DNA from: Arthrobacter sp. 24S4-2
GTDB taxonomy: Bacteria; Actinomycetota; Actinomycetes; Actinomycetales; Micrococcaceae
Direction: 5' to 3'
NCBI RefSeq assembly: GCF_005280255.1
Contig: NZ_CP040018.1
Coordinates: 1,178,001 to 1,242,000 of the forward strand
Length of the DNA stretch: 64,000 nt
Position numbers and translations under genes: made by a program. Below are positions 45,527 to 54,505 of this stretch, one piece after another. The notes beneath the pieces were generated by a model. The model saw only the letters and a program-made list of their open reading frames with translations. It had not been told where the DNA came from and made no database searches. The first letter of the stretch is position 1; each line of letters starts with the position of its first letter.

Positions 45527-46022
45527 TTACACCTCAAGCCGGAACGCCCAAAGCAGCACGTCCTCGCCGGGCACATACCAGTCACGGGCCGGAACCCTCT
45601 GGAAGCCCAAGTATTCGTAGAGAACATGGGCCCGTTCCATAAACGTCGCGCTCGTAATGCTGATCTCCCGGATAACGGGCAGCGACTGCGCATGTCTGAT
45701 GACCCCGGCGGACAACGGCTCGCCCCACCCCGTTGCCTTGAACAGCAGGGTCAACAGCAAGCACCCGCAACTCGAGCTCATTTTCCATCGCGATCTCGCT
45801 GTACGGTCGCCCTGCGAAAGTCAGCGTCACAGCAGCGACCACCGCGCCGGAGGCTTCCGCCACCCACACCTCAGCATGCTCCGCCCGGTGTTCCACGTTG
45901 TCCAGCACACTCAGATACGGGTGGTCGGCAGTGAAATGCCCAGCGTGGAGGTACGCCTCCCGGGTAATTTTCCGGACCTCTGAATAATCGGCAGGCGTTG
46001 CCGGCCCGAAAACCAGATTCAC
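45527..46022 (-). CDS. GNAT-family N-acetyltransferase, one frameshift
   Basis: The first frame from the GTG at 46022 holds FGPATPADYSEVRKITREAY, VWVAEASGAVVAAVTLTFAG and the acetyl-CoA motif A LRVLAVDPAVQGNGVGRAVV. The frame then changes in GTTGTCCGCCGGGG (about 45708-45721). The second frame completes GVIRHAQSLPVIREISITSA, MERAHVLYEYLGFQRVPARD and VLLWAFRLEV. Removing one base restores 164 aa. The substrate is unknown. The start overlaps the ribokinase stop by GTGA, so the two form an operon. Confidence 0.8.
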
Positions 46023-46891
46023 TGCCCGGCAACCCCGGCTACACCTACTCGGGCGACGTACTCCTCCAACCGAGCCAGCGCCGGCTGGGAAGAGGGATCT
46101 CCCACCGCATCGGCCCCCACGGCATTGGCCACGGCCAGCGCGGTGGAGTAGTCGAACCCCGCCCGGAGGGCCAGCACCAGCGCAGCGCAAAACGCGTCTC
46201 CCGCACCGATGGTGTTCGCCACCGTAACGGCCGCCGCCGGAGCCTCAGCCACCCGGCGTCCGTTCTCGAATATCGCCGAGCCGTCCTTCCCGTACGTCAC
46301 TGCCACCAACCTGGCCTCTGCCAGCGCCGGAATCAACTGGTACTCTGTCTCGTTTACGACCACCAGGTCGCAGCGCTCCAGCAGTTCCGCCGGCAGGTCC
46401 ATGGCCGGGGCGGCGTTCAGGACGAAGAAACCGGCGGAACGGAGGGCGGCTTCCAGCACCACGGGCAGTCCAACTTCGAGCTGGCACAGCACCGTCTCGT
46501 CCGGCCCGAACTGCAGGCCCTCCACCGAGAACCCGGAGTTCGCCCCTGGGCACACCACGATCTGGTTTTCACCATCCCGGTCCACGACGATCAGTGCGGT
46601 GCCGGTCGCGTCGCCGTCGAGCACTGCCACACCGGTGGTGTCCACTCCCGCGTCGGAAAGAGACGCCAGCATCAGGTGGCCCTGGGCGTCGTCGCCCACC
46701 GCCCCGATCATCCGGGCGCTTCCGCCCAGCCGCGCGGCGGCCACCGCCTGGTTGGCTCCCTTGCCGCCCGGCTGATGGGTCAGGGCGCCGCCGCCGACGG
46801 TCTCACCCGGGGAAGGAATCCTGTCCGTGGTGGCGATGATGTCGAGGTTGATGCTGCCGACGACGGTGACGGCAGGAAGTCGAGTGCTCAT
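46019..46891 (-). CDS. rbsK: ribokinase (PfkB family)
   Basis: 290 aa. It phosphorylates ribose (or a related sugar or nucleoside) at the 5-OH using ATP. PfkB signatures are VVGSINLDIIATTDRIPSPG, the N-terminal HQPGGKGANQAVAAARLGG and the C-terminal VTVANTIGAGDAFCAALVLA with the catalytic Asp in GAGD; the usual DT before GAGD is NT here. The length is normal. It is followed by the GNAT gene with a 4-bp overlap and is divergent from the truncated MFS gene, which may have been its sugar transporter. Confidence 0.88.
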   Translation of the reverse strand: MSTRLPAVTVVGSINLDIIATTDRIPSPGETVGGGALTHQPGGKGANQAVAAARLGGSARMIGAVGDDAQGHLMLASLSDAGVDTTGVAVLDGDATGTALIVVDRDGENQIVVCPGANSGFSVEGLQFGPDETVLCQLEVGLPVVLEAALRSAGFFVLNAAPAMDLPAELLERCDLVVVNETEYQLIPALAEARLVAVTYGKDGSAIFENGRRVAEAPAAAVTVANTIGAGDAFCAALVLALRAGFDYSTALAVANAVGADAVGDPSSQPALARLEEYVARVGVAGVAGQ

Positions 46892-47026
46892 GAGGAAGTC
46901 CTATCGGGAAAGCCAGGGCGGCTGAATTAGGAAATAGTGTACGGCATGGTTGTACTTGCTAGTCATACGTGGTTGTATAACAACTCACATCCAATGGCAC
47001 CCAGCCTGCAGACAAAGGAGTTTGAT

Positions 47027-47215
47027 GTGAACACCCCAGCACCGGTCGCCGGACCAGCAACCACCGCGCCACCACCTGAAACCCAGGACCAGACGCAATT
47101 CGCCGGCCGCCGCGCCACCCTCCTCATTTCGACGCTGCTGCTCGGCGTGCTGTCCTTCCAGCTCAACGCCCGCATGGTTACCCCGGCCCTGCCCCAGATC
47201 GCCGCCAGCTTCGGC
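47027..47215 (+). pseudogene. 5' fragment of an MFS transporter gene
   Basis: The GTG at 47027 is preceded by AAAGGAG. It encodes a Pro/Thr-rich N-terminus, then the start of the first membrane helix and the MFS loop: LLISTLLLGVLSFQLNARMV, TPALPQIAASFG. After about 47215 the frame no longer resembles a transporter and stops at 47263. The rest of the gene is not in the window, so it was cut by a deletion or insertion. The breakpoint marks a junction with the unrelated 47.27-53.4 kb block. Confidence 0.75.
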
Positions 47216-47270
47216 CTAATACTACAGTCGCGTCTATTTTCTCTCGTGTCGGCGGTACGGTAGTCGGTTT

Positions 47271-48467
47271 TCACGGCAGCCCGTATGGATGATTCCTGGT
47301 CAGTGCGCAACCCAAAGGAAGACCCCAAAGGTCGCCGTAGAAATGGTTAGTCGAGGACGGATCGACATACTGAGCTTGCAGTTCTTTCCATTTGTCTGAC
47401 TGACTTCCCTCGAGGTAGGCAAAGCGGCCGAGTCGATCGGCACAGGCAGCCTTCGTCCAAATGCGAGCAAGTTCGAGCGCCTGGTCAGGACCATGGGTAG
47501 CCGTTAGAGACACTCTCAACAGGCGATCCGGAAGTTGAAGCATCGTTGCGGTCACGGTTGCCGGACTTGAGAAGGTGGGTCGCGAGTTGGGACCGGTAAT
47601 CAGATTGAGTAGATGTAGATGTCGGATCTGGCCGGCGAGGGCCCGGCCGTTCCTTTGCCATCTGGCGCGAAGAGCGCTCGCCCCAACCAGCGCGGCCCCC
47701 GCGAGCCCGCCTACAATGATCCATGATCCGTCCGCGCGAGTGAATTGTGGAATGACATAAACCAGGCGTTTCGTAGTCAACGTCAGGTGGGCAGTCTCCG
47801 GCGAGTCCCACAATGTACGCCATTGTTCGCGCCCGGCGGCCGCAGTGGCGTCCTCCGCTGCAGCCGTTGTAGCATCGCCCGACCAAACCACTTGTTCATC
47901 GTCAGCGAGGATTAACCGTCCTTCAGCATCTAAGAGCGGAACGACGTCCGGATCGGTCGTTTGCATACCGAACTCGCAAATCTCGAGCATTCGTCTTCCA
48001 GCATTATCATCTACAGGATTGCCTTTTAACCTCCGAGCGACCCTGAATGACAGGCTATTCAATTCATTATTTGCGTGATTGTTGCTGTCCCGCTGCATTT
48101 TTCCTCTTGCAACGATATTAAGGAATCCCGCGATTGCGCTGTCCGCAACTGCCTGCGCAACATAGACCGCGTCGTAACTAACGCTTGTCCGTTGCCCCGC
48201 GTCTCGGAGGCTCAACCGTCCCGCCTCACCGTTGTCGCCGAGCCATTCTAGAATGCGCTGAGGTACTACGCGGGTCCACTTACATCGAATTCGATGACCA
48301 TCATCAATAAGCCAGAAATCACCTCCCGGCGCTGGCGGATCAGATATGAGGACGCTATCCCACCCGTTTAGCCATTGGAGCGTGATTGCTTCGGCCCAGA
48401 CGTTGGCTATGTCGCCGTCTATCTCACGGCTTGCTTGTCCGCTCATCGAATACATATGTTGCTCCAT
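47271..48467 (-). CDS. uncharacterised protein with PH-like segment
   Basis: 398 aa, not assigned to a family. The N-terminal 140 residues read ANVWAEAITLQWLNGWDSVL, LIDDGHRIRCKWTRVVPQRI. The middle (GRLILADDEQVVWSGDATTA, HLTLTTKRLVYVIPQF) has the spacing of a bacterial PH/GRAM-like domain, with one hydrophobic segment WIIVGGLAGAALVGASAL near residue 255. There is no signal peptide. It is a single gene between the MFS breakpoint and the VWA-SGNH gene, with lower GC than its neighbours. A membrane-associated role is a guess. Confidence 0.65.
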   Translation of the reverse strand: MEQHMYSMSGQASREIDGDIANVWAEAITLQWLNGWDSVLISDPPAPGGDFWLIDDGHRIRCKWTRVVPQRILEWLGDNGEAGRLSLRDAGQRTSVSYDAVYVAQAVADSAIAGFLNIVARGKMQRDSNNHANNELNSLSFRVARRLKGNPVDDNAGRRMLEICEFGMQTTDPDVVPLLDAEGRLILADDEQVVWSGDATTAAAEDATAAAGREQWRTLWDSPETAHLTLTTKRLVYVIPQFTRADGSWIIVGGLAGAALVGASALRARWQRNGRALAGQIRHLHLLNLITGPNSRPTFSSPATVTATMLQLPDRLLRVSLTATHGPDQALELARIWTKAACADRLGRFAYLEGSQSDKWKELQAQYVDPSSTNHFYGDLWGLPLGCALTRNHPYGLP

Positions 48468-48563
48468 TATGCTTGTCGAGGTTGGTTCCTATCGTCCTTT
48501 TTACAAATCGCAAGGGACTTCGTTCTAATTGACAGCTTGGGTTTACAGTTTTTGCGCGCACAT

Positions 48564-51057
48564 TCATGAATCAGAACGCGGGCTACGAGTCCGCCTCGGA
48601 GACTTGAGGAGAATAGTCGTGGCTACAGACGCCAGTGCAACGCCGAGAAGGATCATGATCCAGAAGGCGGCGGGGAACGGCTGTTCGATGTGGATGCTCA
48701 CTGCGCGGACGACGGCTTTGCCGTCCGCGGCGGTTCCCAGCACATTGACCGTATGGTCTCCGGGCGGCAGGTCGGTGGCCTGCAGATCAACAGAGAGGGA
48801 ACCATTGCCATTTTGGTCCAGTTCGACGCGACCGAGCACGAGCGGAGCCGAATGTATGTAGAGCGTGACCCCAGTCAATGGTGCTCCTCCTGAAACATGG
48901 ATGACCGTTTGGCCGTAGTGGTCGCTTAAGGTTGGACCGCCCGTTGCAGCCGGCTGGCTCAAGACCAGGTAGATGTCCGATGCCGTGGGCCACCATTGCA
49001 CCGTGGCGCTCTTCCATGGCGGCTCACTGCCGATCGGGGGCGCCGCGGGCCTAAGACTGGTTCCCGGGTCCGCTGCCCAAGAATTGATCGCCGCGGCAAT
49101 GGCCTTGTGGCCTGCCGCAATCGGGTGGAGAGATTCGGGGGATTCGTCAATAATTGCCCCTTGCCCGGTCAGAGGAACGAACCATGGATCAGCCGAACAT
49201 AAGTTATGGTCAGGCGGGATGGCCTTGTCCGTGCCGGCCACATAAGCAGGCACGCCTTTACCGACGGCAAAGCGGACCCCCCAAGTAATCTGCCCGTTCA
49301 GCTGATTTTGAAGTCTGGAGAAGTACTCGAAACCCGCTCCCAGCGCAAAATCCTGGAAAGGGTGGGACGGGTCGCATCTCAGCGGGGCGTTTGTATCATG
49401 GGCCAGCAACTGCGGGTACTTGAGCACAATGATTGGGGGGGTTTTGAGCTGGTGCTTACCGAACATCGAACTGGTCTGCTCTAGGACACCGTCAACGTAT
49501 GCAGGAACGTAGCTGAGGAGATCTTCCACTGCAAGGTAAGCATCCAGTGAGCCCGGACTGGCTGGACACGAACGCAGACGATCCAAGGTCGTAATTGCAC
49601 CAAAGGCACTCAGCACGCAGCTCCTTGCAATGTCGCCGAAGCCGATGTTGTTGCCGGCAATGGATAGGAAGATGGCGTCCGGCCGGTATCCGGTTGACAG
49701 CATGGTGTCCAATTGGGCCAGCTGGTTAGGTTCTCCGTTTTGGCCCACAGCGTAGACATTCGAGCTAACGGCGCCCGAGCAGGCGAGAATGCGTACGCTT
49801 TCCGGGCTGTATAACCAGTTGGCGTACTGGTTCTTCGTACGGTGGCAGGCCATGGACTGATCGCCAAGTTGGAAATAGGGTCGTTCGTCATTTCCTGCCC
49901 CTCTCCTGAAGAGTAGGAGTCGCCCAGGACCACGACGTTCTTGAAGTCCTTGAGGGCGCCGTTGAGTACTAAACCGCTCTGTTGATCGTGGGAGAACGCG
50001 ACGGTGAAGTCCTTCGTCTCTGCGGGGTAGCTGTTCGTAGTGACGGTGACCCGGTAAGTGGACTTATTGAGCAGCGGATTCGATGGTGGCCTGATCGCCC
50101 AACTCGTTGGAACACTCACGCCTGGCCCCAGATTTCCCAAGGACATGACGGGCCGCTGAACAAAAGATCCGCCAGCTGGATTCGTTTCCGTGAGGGCTAT
50201 TTGCACGTTGGCGGCGCTGTGTCCGGTGGCCTCGGAAACGGTGACGCCGACATCGAAGCTGCGCTCCAGCATTTGTATCGGCGCGGTAGGAGCGGACAGG
50301 GTTATACGCAGGCCGCTGCCGAGTTGATCCTTCAGGACCTGCGTGAGCTGGGCGCCGTCCTTGGCATCGACATAGACTCCGTCAGCCGCCGCGGCAACGC
50401 ACTGTAATTCCTGCTGTCCTTGGGGGAGATGTCGAAGCCGACAGTGTTGACGGCCAAGTGAACGTTTTCCGATTTGAGCTGCTTGGCAGTGTTGCACGGG
50501 GTTGCGCCGCAGTTGGATTCCCCATCGGAGACCAGGACGATGGTGACGTCCGTAAGACCCTCATTCTTGAGGTATTGGGCCGCCCCGATCATCGCGTCGC
50601 TGGTGGGGGTACCGCCGTCCGGGGGCGGCAGAATGCCGAGCGCTGGACTCATGTCGGTGAGCGAGGAGCTGCTGACCGGAAGCCGCAGTTGGGGCGGACG
50701 GCAACCGGACTTCGTGCTGCCGGACTTGGACGGGTAGGTCATGAGTCCAAGGCGCGCCGAAACAGGAAGTTCCTGCATTTGCTGCAGGATCGCGTTCTTC
50801 GCTGCTCCGATCTTCACGGTGCCGCTGCGGTCCTTGTCAGCCATTGAACCCGAAGTGTCCAAGAGGATCAGGACATCCCTCCCTCCCGGGCCGATGGGCA
50901 GTGGGGACTCCGGGGACGCTGCAACCTGCTCAGCCGACGAAACCCCGTAGCGTGGTGACTCGGCCGCCGACGCGGAAATACAAGCCGGGACGAGGCACAC
51001 CAGAAAGGGGACTACGGCGGCTATGAAACCGGCTGCGCCCCGCAGTCTCTTGATCAT
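48564..51057 (-). CDS. secreted VWA domain-SGNH hydrolase fusion, two frameshifts
   Basis: Three frames join into an 831-aa envelope protein. Frame 1 (ATG 51057): signal peptide AAGFIAAVVPFLVCLVPACI, then a von Willebrand A domain with the metal site VLILLDTSGSMADKDRSGTV and IVLVSDGESNCGATPCN. A one-base deletion near 50415 leads to frame 2: ELQCVAAAADGVYVDAKDG, a beta domain, and the SGNH block I VVVLGDSYSSGEGQEMTND. A second deletion near 49880 leads to frame 3: MACHRTKNQYANWLYSPESV, block III IFLSIAGNNIGFGDI, block V ESLHPIAAGHKAIAAA, and a C-terminal membrane helix WIMILLGVALASVATTILL. Two restored bases make the length divisible by three. It probably acts as an esterase at the cell surface. 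The start overlaps the PASTA gene by ATGA. Confidence 0.85.
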
Positions 51058-52157
51058 GGCGTCCCGCCCAGAGCCGCGATTGCAGCAGCCGACCCGAGGA
51101 CCACGGCGTTGGCCAGCACAACATACGTGGTGCCTGAAGTTCCGGATTTCTTGGACGTGCTGGCGTCGGTGACGGTTACTTCCAACCGGAGGACTCCTGT
51201 GATGTCTGCGTCGAGGTTCGCGCTTTGCCCATAAGCGATGTCTTGGTCCAGCAGAGGCTTTCCGTCGGCGGTGATGGTTACCTTGGCCTTCGCCCCGGTG
51301 TCAGAGCTGTCGTCGATTCCGACGGTTCCCTGCAGCCGGGCAACGGACCGTCCCAGGATCCAGTAGGTGGTGGCCGGAACGTGGCTGATGGCGCAGCGAA
51401 GGCCGTTGGTCACCTTCGTGCCGTTCACGCTTCCAGAGCTTATCGGGCCGCAGCTACCGCTTCCCTTTAGTCCCGACATCGGCGCGCTGCTGGCGGTGCC
51501 CGCCACAGTGAGCGTCGGCGCGGCCGACAGGGGAGAACCGGGCGCCGGGTCCGTCGTAATGACCGTCCCGGGGGTGGAATTCGGGTCATAGATTCTTTTG
51601 ACCGCCGGTTGCGCGCCCATCAGCGTCAGAGCCTTCGTCGCGTCTTCAAGGGTTTTGCCGGCGAGCGGAGGCATGGTCGCGGGCGAGGGCAACGACAGGG
51701 TAATGGTAGCGGGATTTGTCGTCCCTGCGACCGGGTCCTGGGCGGCTACGGTGCCGGTTGAGGCTACTGATGGAACCTTGCTGATTCTTACGATGGAGGG
51801 GTCGTAACCGGCGTCCGAGAGTACTTGTCGGGCGTCTGCTTCGTTCAACCCGCGAACGTCCGGCATCGGCAGCGTCGACGTAGATGGTTTGGGGGCCGCC
51901 GTTGCTCCCGCGCCGTCCGGTCGGCCACCAGAGGGATCTTCGATCAATGCACCCCGGAATACCCAGCCCAGAATCAGCCCGGCGAATAGTGACACTACGC
52001 ACAGCATGGCAATTGCCGTTATCAGGTTGAGCCAAGGTGGCAGCCTGCGCTTCTCCTCGGCTGCGTCGACGGGACTTTGAGGATTCCGACGCAGTACCTT
52101 CCAACGCGGCCGAGGGCTCTTCCTCACGGATTGTCGGTCATCTTGTTTCGCTGTCAT
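51054..52157 (-). CDS. membrane protein with two PASTA domains and NPCBM-like C-terminus
   Basis: 367 aa from the ATG at 52157; the frame upstream to 52235 has no start signal. A basic cytoplasmic N-terminus precedes one membrane helix LNLITAIAMLCVVSLFAGLI. Two PASTA repeats follow (MPDVRGLNEADARQVLSDAG; MPPLAGKTLEDATKALTLMG), which bind peptidoglycan or muropeptide. The C-terminal domain (ATTYWILGRSVARLQGTVGI, KVTITADGKPLLDQDIAYGQ, VLRLEVTVTDAST) resembles an NPCBM/NEW2 beta-sandwich. There is no kinase domain. It is coupled to the VWA-SGNH gene, suggesting a wall-sensing or wall-anchoring pair. Confidence 0.85.
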   Translation of the reverse strand: MTAKQDDRQSVRKSPRPRWKVLRRNPQSPVDAAEEKRRLPPWLNLITAIAMLCVVSLFAGLILGWVFRGALIEDPSGGRPDGAGATAAPKPSTSTLPMPDVRGLNEADARQVLSDAGYDPSIVRISKVPSVASTGTVAAQDPVAGTTNPATITLSLPSPATMPPLAGKTLEDATKALTLMGAQPAVKRIYDPNSTPGTVITTDPAPGSPLSAAPTLTVAGTASSAPMSGLKGSGSCGPISSGSVNGTKVTNGLRCAISHVPATTYWILGRSVARLQGTVGIDDSSDTGAKAKVTITADGKPLLDQDIAYGQSANLDADITGVLRLEVTVTDASTSKKSGTSGTTYVVLANAVVLGSAAAIAALGGTP

Positions 52158-52549
52158 CCTCAAACCCACCAGGCCCTTCGTTCCGCCCTGCGTACTCCTG
52201 GCCGCGCCCGGGCCGGTGATCGATTCGATCCGCACTGTATGTTCACTCGTACGGCACTACCGCCTCCCGGTCCCCGAGCTGTGCGCGCATGTCGGGAATC
52301 GCTTATGCACCTATCGAAAAATGGGGTCTGCCAACCGGCGCGGCGGACGAGTGCCCAAAGACGAAAAGCAACAGGGCTGCGACCCGCCAGTATGAAGTCG
52401 GGCGGGACGATTTCAATCCCTCCGTAAATGCGAATGGCGTTCACACGCGTAAATCCATTTGTTCCTCGGCCAGGCTCTGTTCCGCTCCGGGGCCCGAGAC
52501 GGATTTGGGGTGGCGGCACTCTCGTCCGGTCATCCTCCGGCATCCTGGC
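52158..52549. other. 392-bp interval without a convincing gene
   Basis: It contains overlapping low-quality frames on both strands only. It presumably includes the promoter of the PASTA/VWA-SGNH pair (reverse strand). No repeats or RNA were recognised. Confidence 0.4.
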
Positions 52550-52672
52550 CTAGCCGCAGGACTTTATTGCACTGTCCGGGGCCGTTACGGTGTCGAGCAC
52601 TTTCACGTATGCCTCGGGGAATGGGGTCCCGTATTTATTCAGACAAGTACTGACGGCTTCTAGAAAGGACAT
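52550..52672 (-). pseudogene. possible 5' remnant of a DUF805 membrane protein gene
   Basis: The reverse-strand ATG at 52672 is preceded by a strong GAGGAGGATCAC. The first codons read MSFLEAVSTCLNKYGT, matching the start of DUF805 proteins (M-x-F-x-E-A-V-x-x-x-L-x-K-Y-A-T). After that the sequence no longer fits the family and stops 40 codons in. It looks like a gene beginning left behind by recombination. Confidence 0.35.
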
Positions 52673-53108
52673 GTGATCCTCCTCGGATTCAACAAACGCT
52701 CGTGTCTGGGGAAAATTGTGGAGCCCAGACCACGTTGTGGCGGCGAGTATGGGGGTGGCCGGTAACCGTCTTATCGGCGGCGCCATGTTCCAGACTCGCT
52801 AACGTGCTCGCCAGATTACTGGTCTACTGCGAAGAAGAGACGAGTATGGGCTACTTGTATCGGAGACCACTCGTGTACCGAGAGTTTCATGGCCGGATAC
52901 CGCTTCCAGAGGCCTGCTCGGTTCTTTGGCCGCATGAACAGGCCAACGCCAGCTTCACCGGATCCTTTTGTATTCGTTGCCCGGTCCCGCCTCCGACTGT
53001 CTCCCGGACTCGCTGCGGCGAGGTCACCCTTGCGAGTGAGGCGGTGAACGGCAGGGGTTGCCCAGGAGCCGTTGGCTGAAAGAGTTCATGCCCGGCGATG
53101 TTCGGTTT
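52673..53108. other. 436-bp interval without a convincing gene
   Basis: One forward frame (52702-53079) spans most of it but has atypical composition and no recognisable start signal or family. It is probably non-coding or debris from the rearrangement that created the adjacent DUF805 remnant. Confidence 0.35.
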
Positions 53109-53408
53109 TCAGCCGTAGCGCAGAACAAGGTCCTTGAGCTTGACGTCCTTGTGGGCTGGACAGTAGGCCAGAAGCTGAGACTTGTATGAGGGACCCGCCA
53201 TTTCGGCCGCTGGACCCGGATTATCCCTGTTCGGAGCCCCCCAACGAACAGCCAAATTGAGCTGGGTGCCCGCATCCTTACCGAGGTAGTCACCACACGA
53301 AATCGAGAGAGAATCCGAGCTGCATGAGCTTAGCGCCAATAACGTTGCCAGAGTCGCCAAGGCCGCTCCGGCACTATGCGGAAGATGTCTTATAGAGAGG
53401 GGAAACAT
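53109..53408 (-). CDS. small putative lipoprotein
   Basis: 99 aa from the ATG at 53408 (a GTG at 53417 is an alternative). The signal peptide AGAALATLATLLALSSC ends in a lipobox (L-x-S-S-C), so it is likely acylated and held on the outer face of the membrane. The mature part ISCGDYLGKDAGTQLNLAVR, WGAPNRDNPGPAAE, YKSQLLAYCPAHKDVKLKDL has two Cys that could form a disulfide and resembles short secreted proteins of actinobacteria. No function is known. It is upstream of, and divergent from, the IS at 53584. Confidence 0.7.
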   Translation of the reverse strand: MFPLSIRHLPHSAGAALATLATLLALSSCSSDSLSISCGDYLGKDAGTQLNLAVRWGAPNRDNPGPAAEMAGPSYKSQLLAYCPAHKDVKLKDLVLRYG

Positions 53409-53541
53409 AGCATACACATCCTTTTACAGACAGTATTGAGATTTCGGAACATCTCAGGCGAATGAACTCCACCGCACGCCAGCCCCGGGCCGTTAGCTAC
53501 GCAGTGGGTCAGGTCTAATGCACAATGATGGTTGGTGTCAA

Positions 53542-53557
53542 TGGGGCGCGTTGACTC
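53542..53557. repeat. 16-bp direct repeat outside the split IS, left copy
   Basis: TGGGGCGCGTTGACTC occurs here and again at 58374-58389, in the same orientation on the two sides of the IS at 53584-58371. It lies 26 bp outside the left end and 2 bp outside the right. It may be the edge of an older element or a recombination scar. Confidence 0.6.
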
Positions 53558-53670
53558 ATCAAAGATGCCCGCGTAGGGGTATTCGAGGAATCATCTGAGA
53601 ATGCCCGCGTAGCGGCGTGTCCGCCGGGGTGGTGTGCGCTGCTTCGGCAGTGTGAGCCATGGAGCTTTCG

Positions 53671-54360
53671 ATGAGTGAACGCAGGGCTGTCACCAAGGCG
53701 ATTGCCACCCGGTATGTCCGCTCGGACCGGGCGGCGAAGAAGCATGTTCTGGACGAGTTGTGCGCGACGACGGGCTGGCACCGGGACCATGCCCGGAAGG
53801 CGTTGCGGCTGGCGCTGGTGCTGAAGCTTGTCCGACCGCGGGCGCCGCGGGCTCCGCTCTACGGCGAACCGGTGATCGAGGCGCTGCGGTGCTGGGCGGT
53901 GCAGGGGACCCCGTGCGGGCGGCTGCTCGCGGCCGCCCTGCCGGATCTGGTGCCACGCCTGCGCCGGTTCAAGGAGCTGCAGATCGACGACGCCACGGCG
54001 GCGCAGTTGCTGCGCATCGCACCGGCGACGATTGACCGCCGGTTCAAGACGGACCGGGCAAAACTCGATCCCCGGGGCCGGTCCCACACCAAGCCCGGGA
54101 CGCTATTGAAGGACTCCATTCCGATGCGGACCTGGGCCGAGTGGGACGACGCGGTGCCGGGGTTCGTCGAGATCGACTTGGTCGGCCACGAGGGCGGCAA
54201 CAGCAGGGGAGAATTCTGCTTCACCCTGGATATCACCGACATTGCCACCGGCTGGACCGAAACACGGTCGGTCAGGAACAAGGCCCAGAAATGGGTCTTC
54301 GCCGCCATCAAAGACGCGACCGCCGCGTTCCCGTTCCCGATCCTCGGCATCGATTCCGAT
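53671..54360 (+). pseudogene. transposase, 5' part (interrupted by RIT element)
   Basis: From the ATG at 53671 (GGAG upstream): MSERRAVTKAIATRYVRSDR, VLDELCATTGWHRDHARKAL, a helix-turn-helix pair and then the catalytic core KDSIPMRTWAEWDDAVPGFV, EIDLVGHEGGN (first Asp) and FPFPILGIDSD. The second Asp motif DNGSEFINW is only completed in the 3' part at 57832. The frame reads on into the RIT inverted repeat and stops at 54441. Joining the two parts across the 5-bp CCGAT duplication restores an open frame, so the insertion alone broke the gene. Confidence 0.88.
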
Positions 54361-54441
54361 TATGCCGAGGAAAACGCTAAGCCGAGGAGGGCGGCCGCTG
54401 CCCACGACTGGCGGGAAATCCGGATGGTTTCCTCGGCTTAG
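54358..54441 (+). repeat. RIT element 84-bp inverted repeat, left
   Basis: It is the exact reverse complement of 57720-57803 over 84 bp. Inside it the motif CTAAGCCGAGG occurs in both orientations (for example 54377-54387 and at the inner end), likely recombinase binding sites. The outermost 3 bp overlap the target duplication. Confidence 0.93.
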
Positions 54442-54505
54442 TGCCCGCTACCTTCTACGGGTTTACGTTCGTCGTATCCGTAAGGCCCGTTGGAAGGGGA
54501 ATGTC

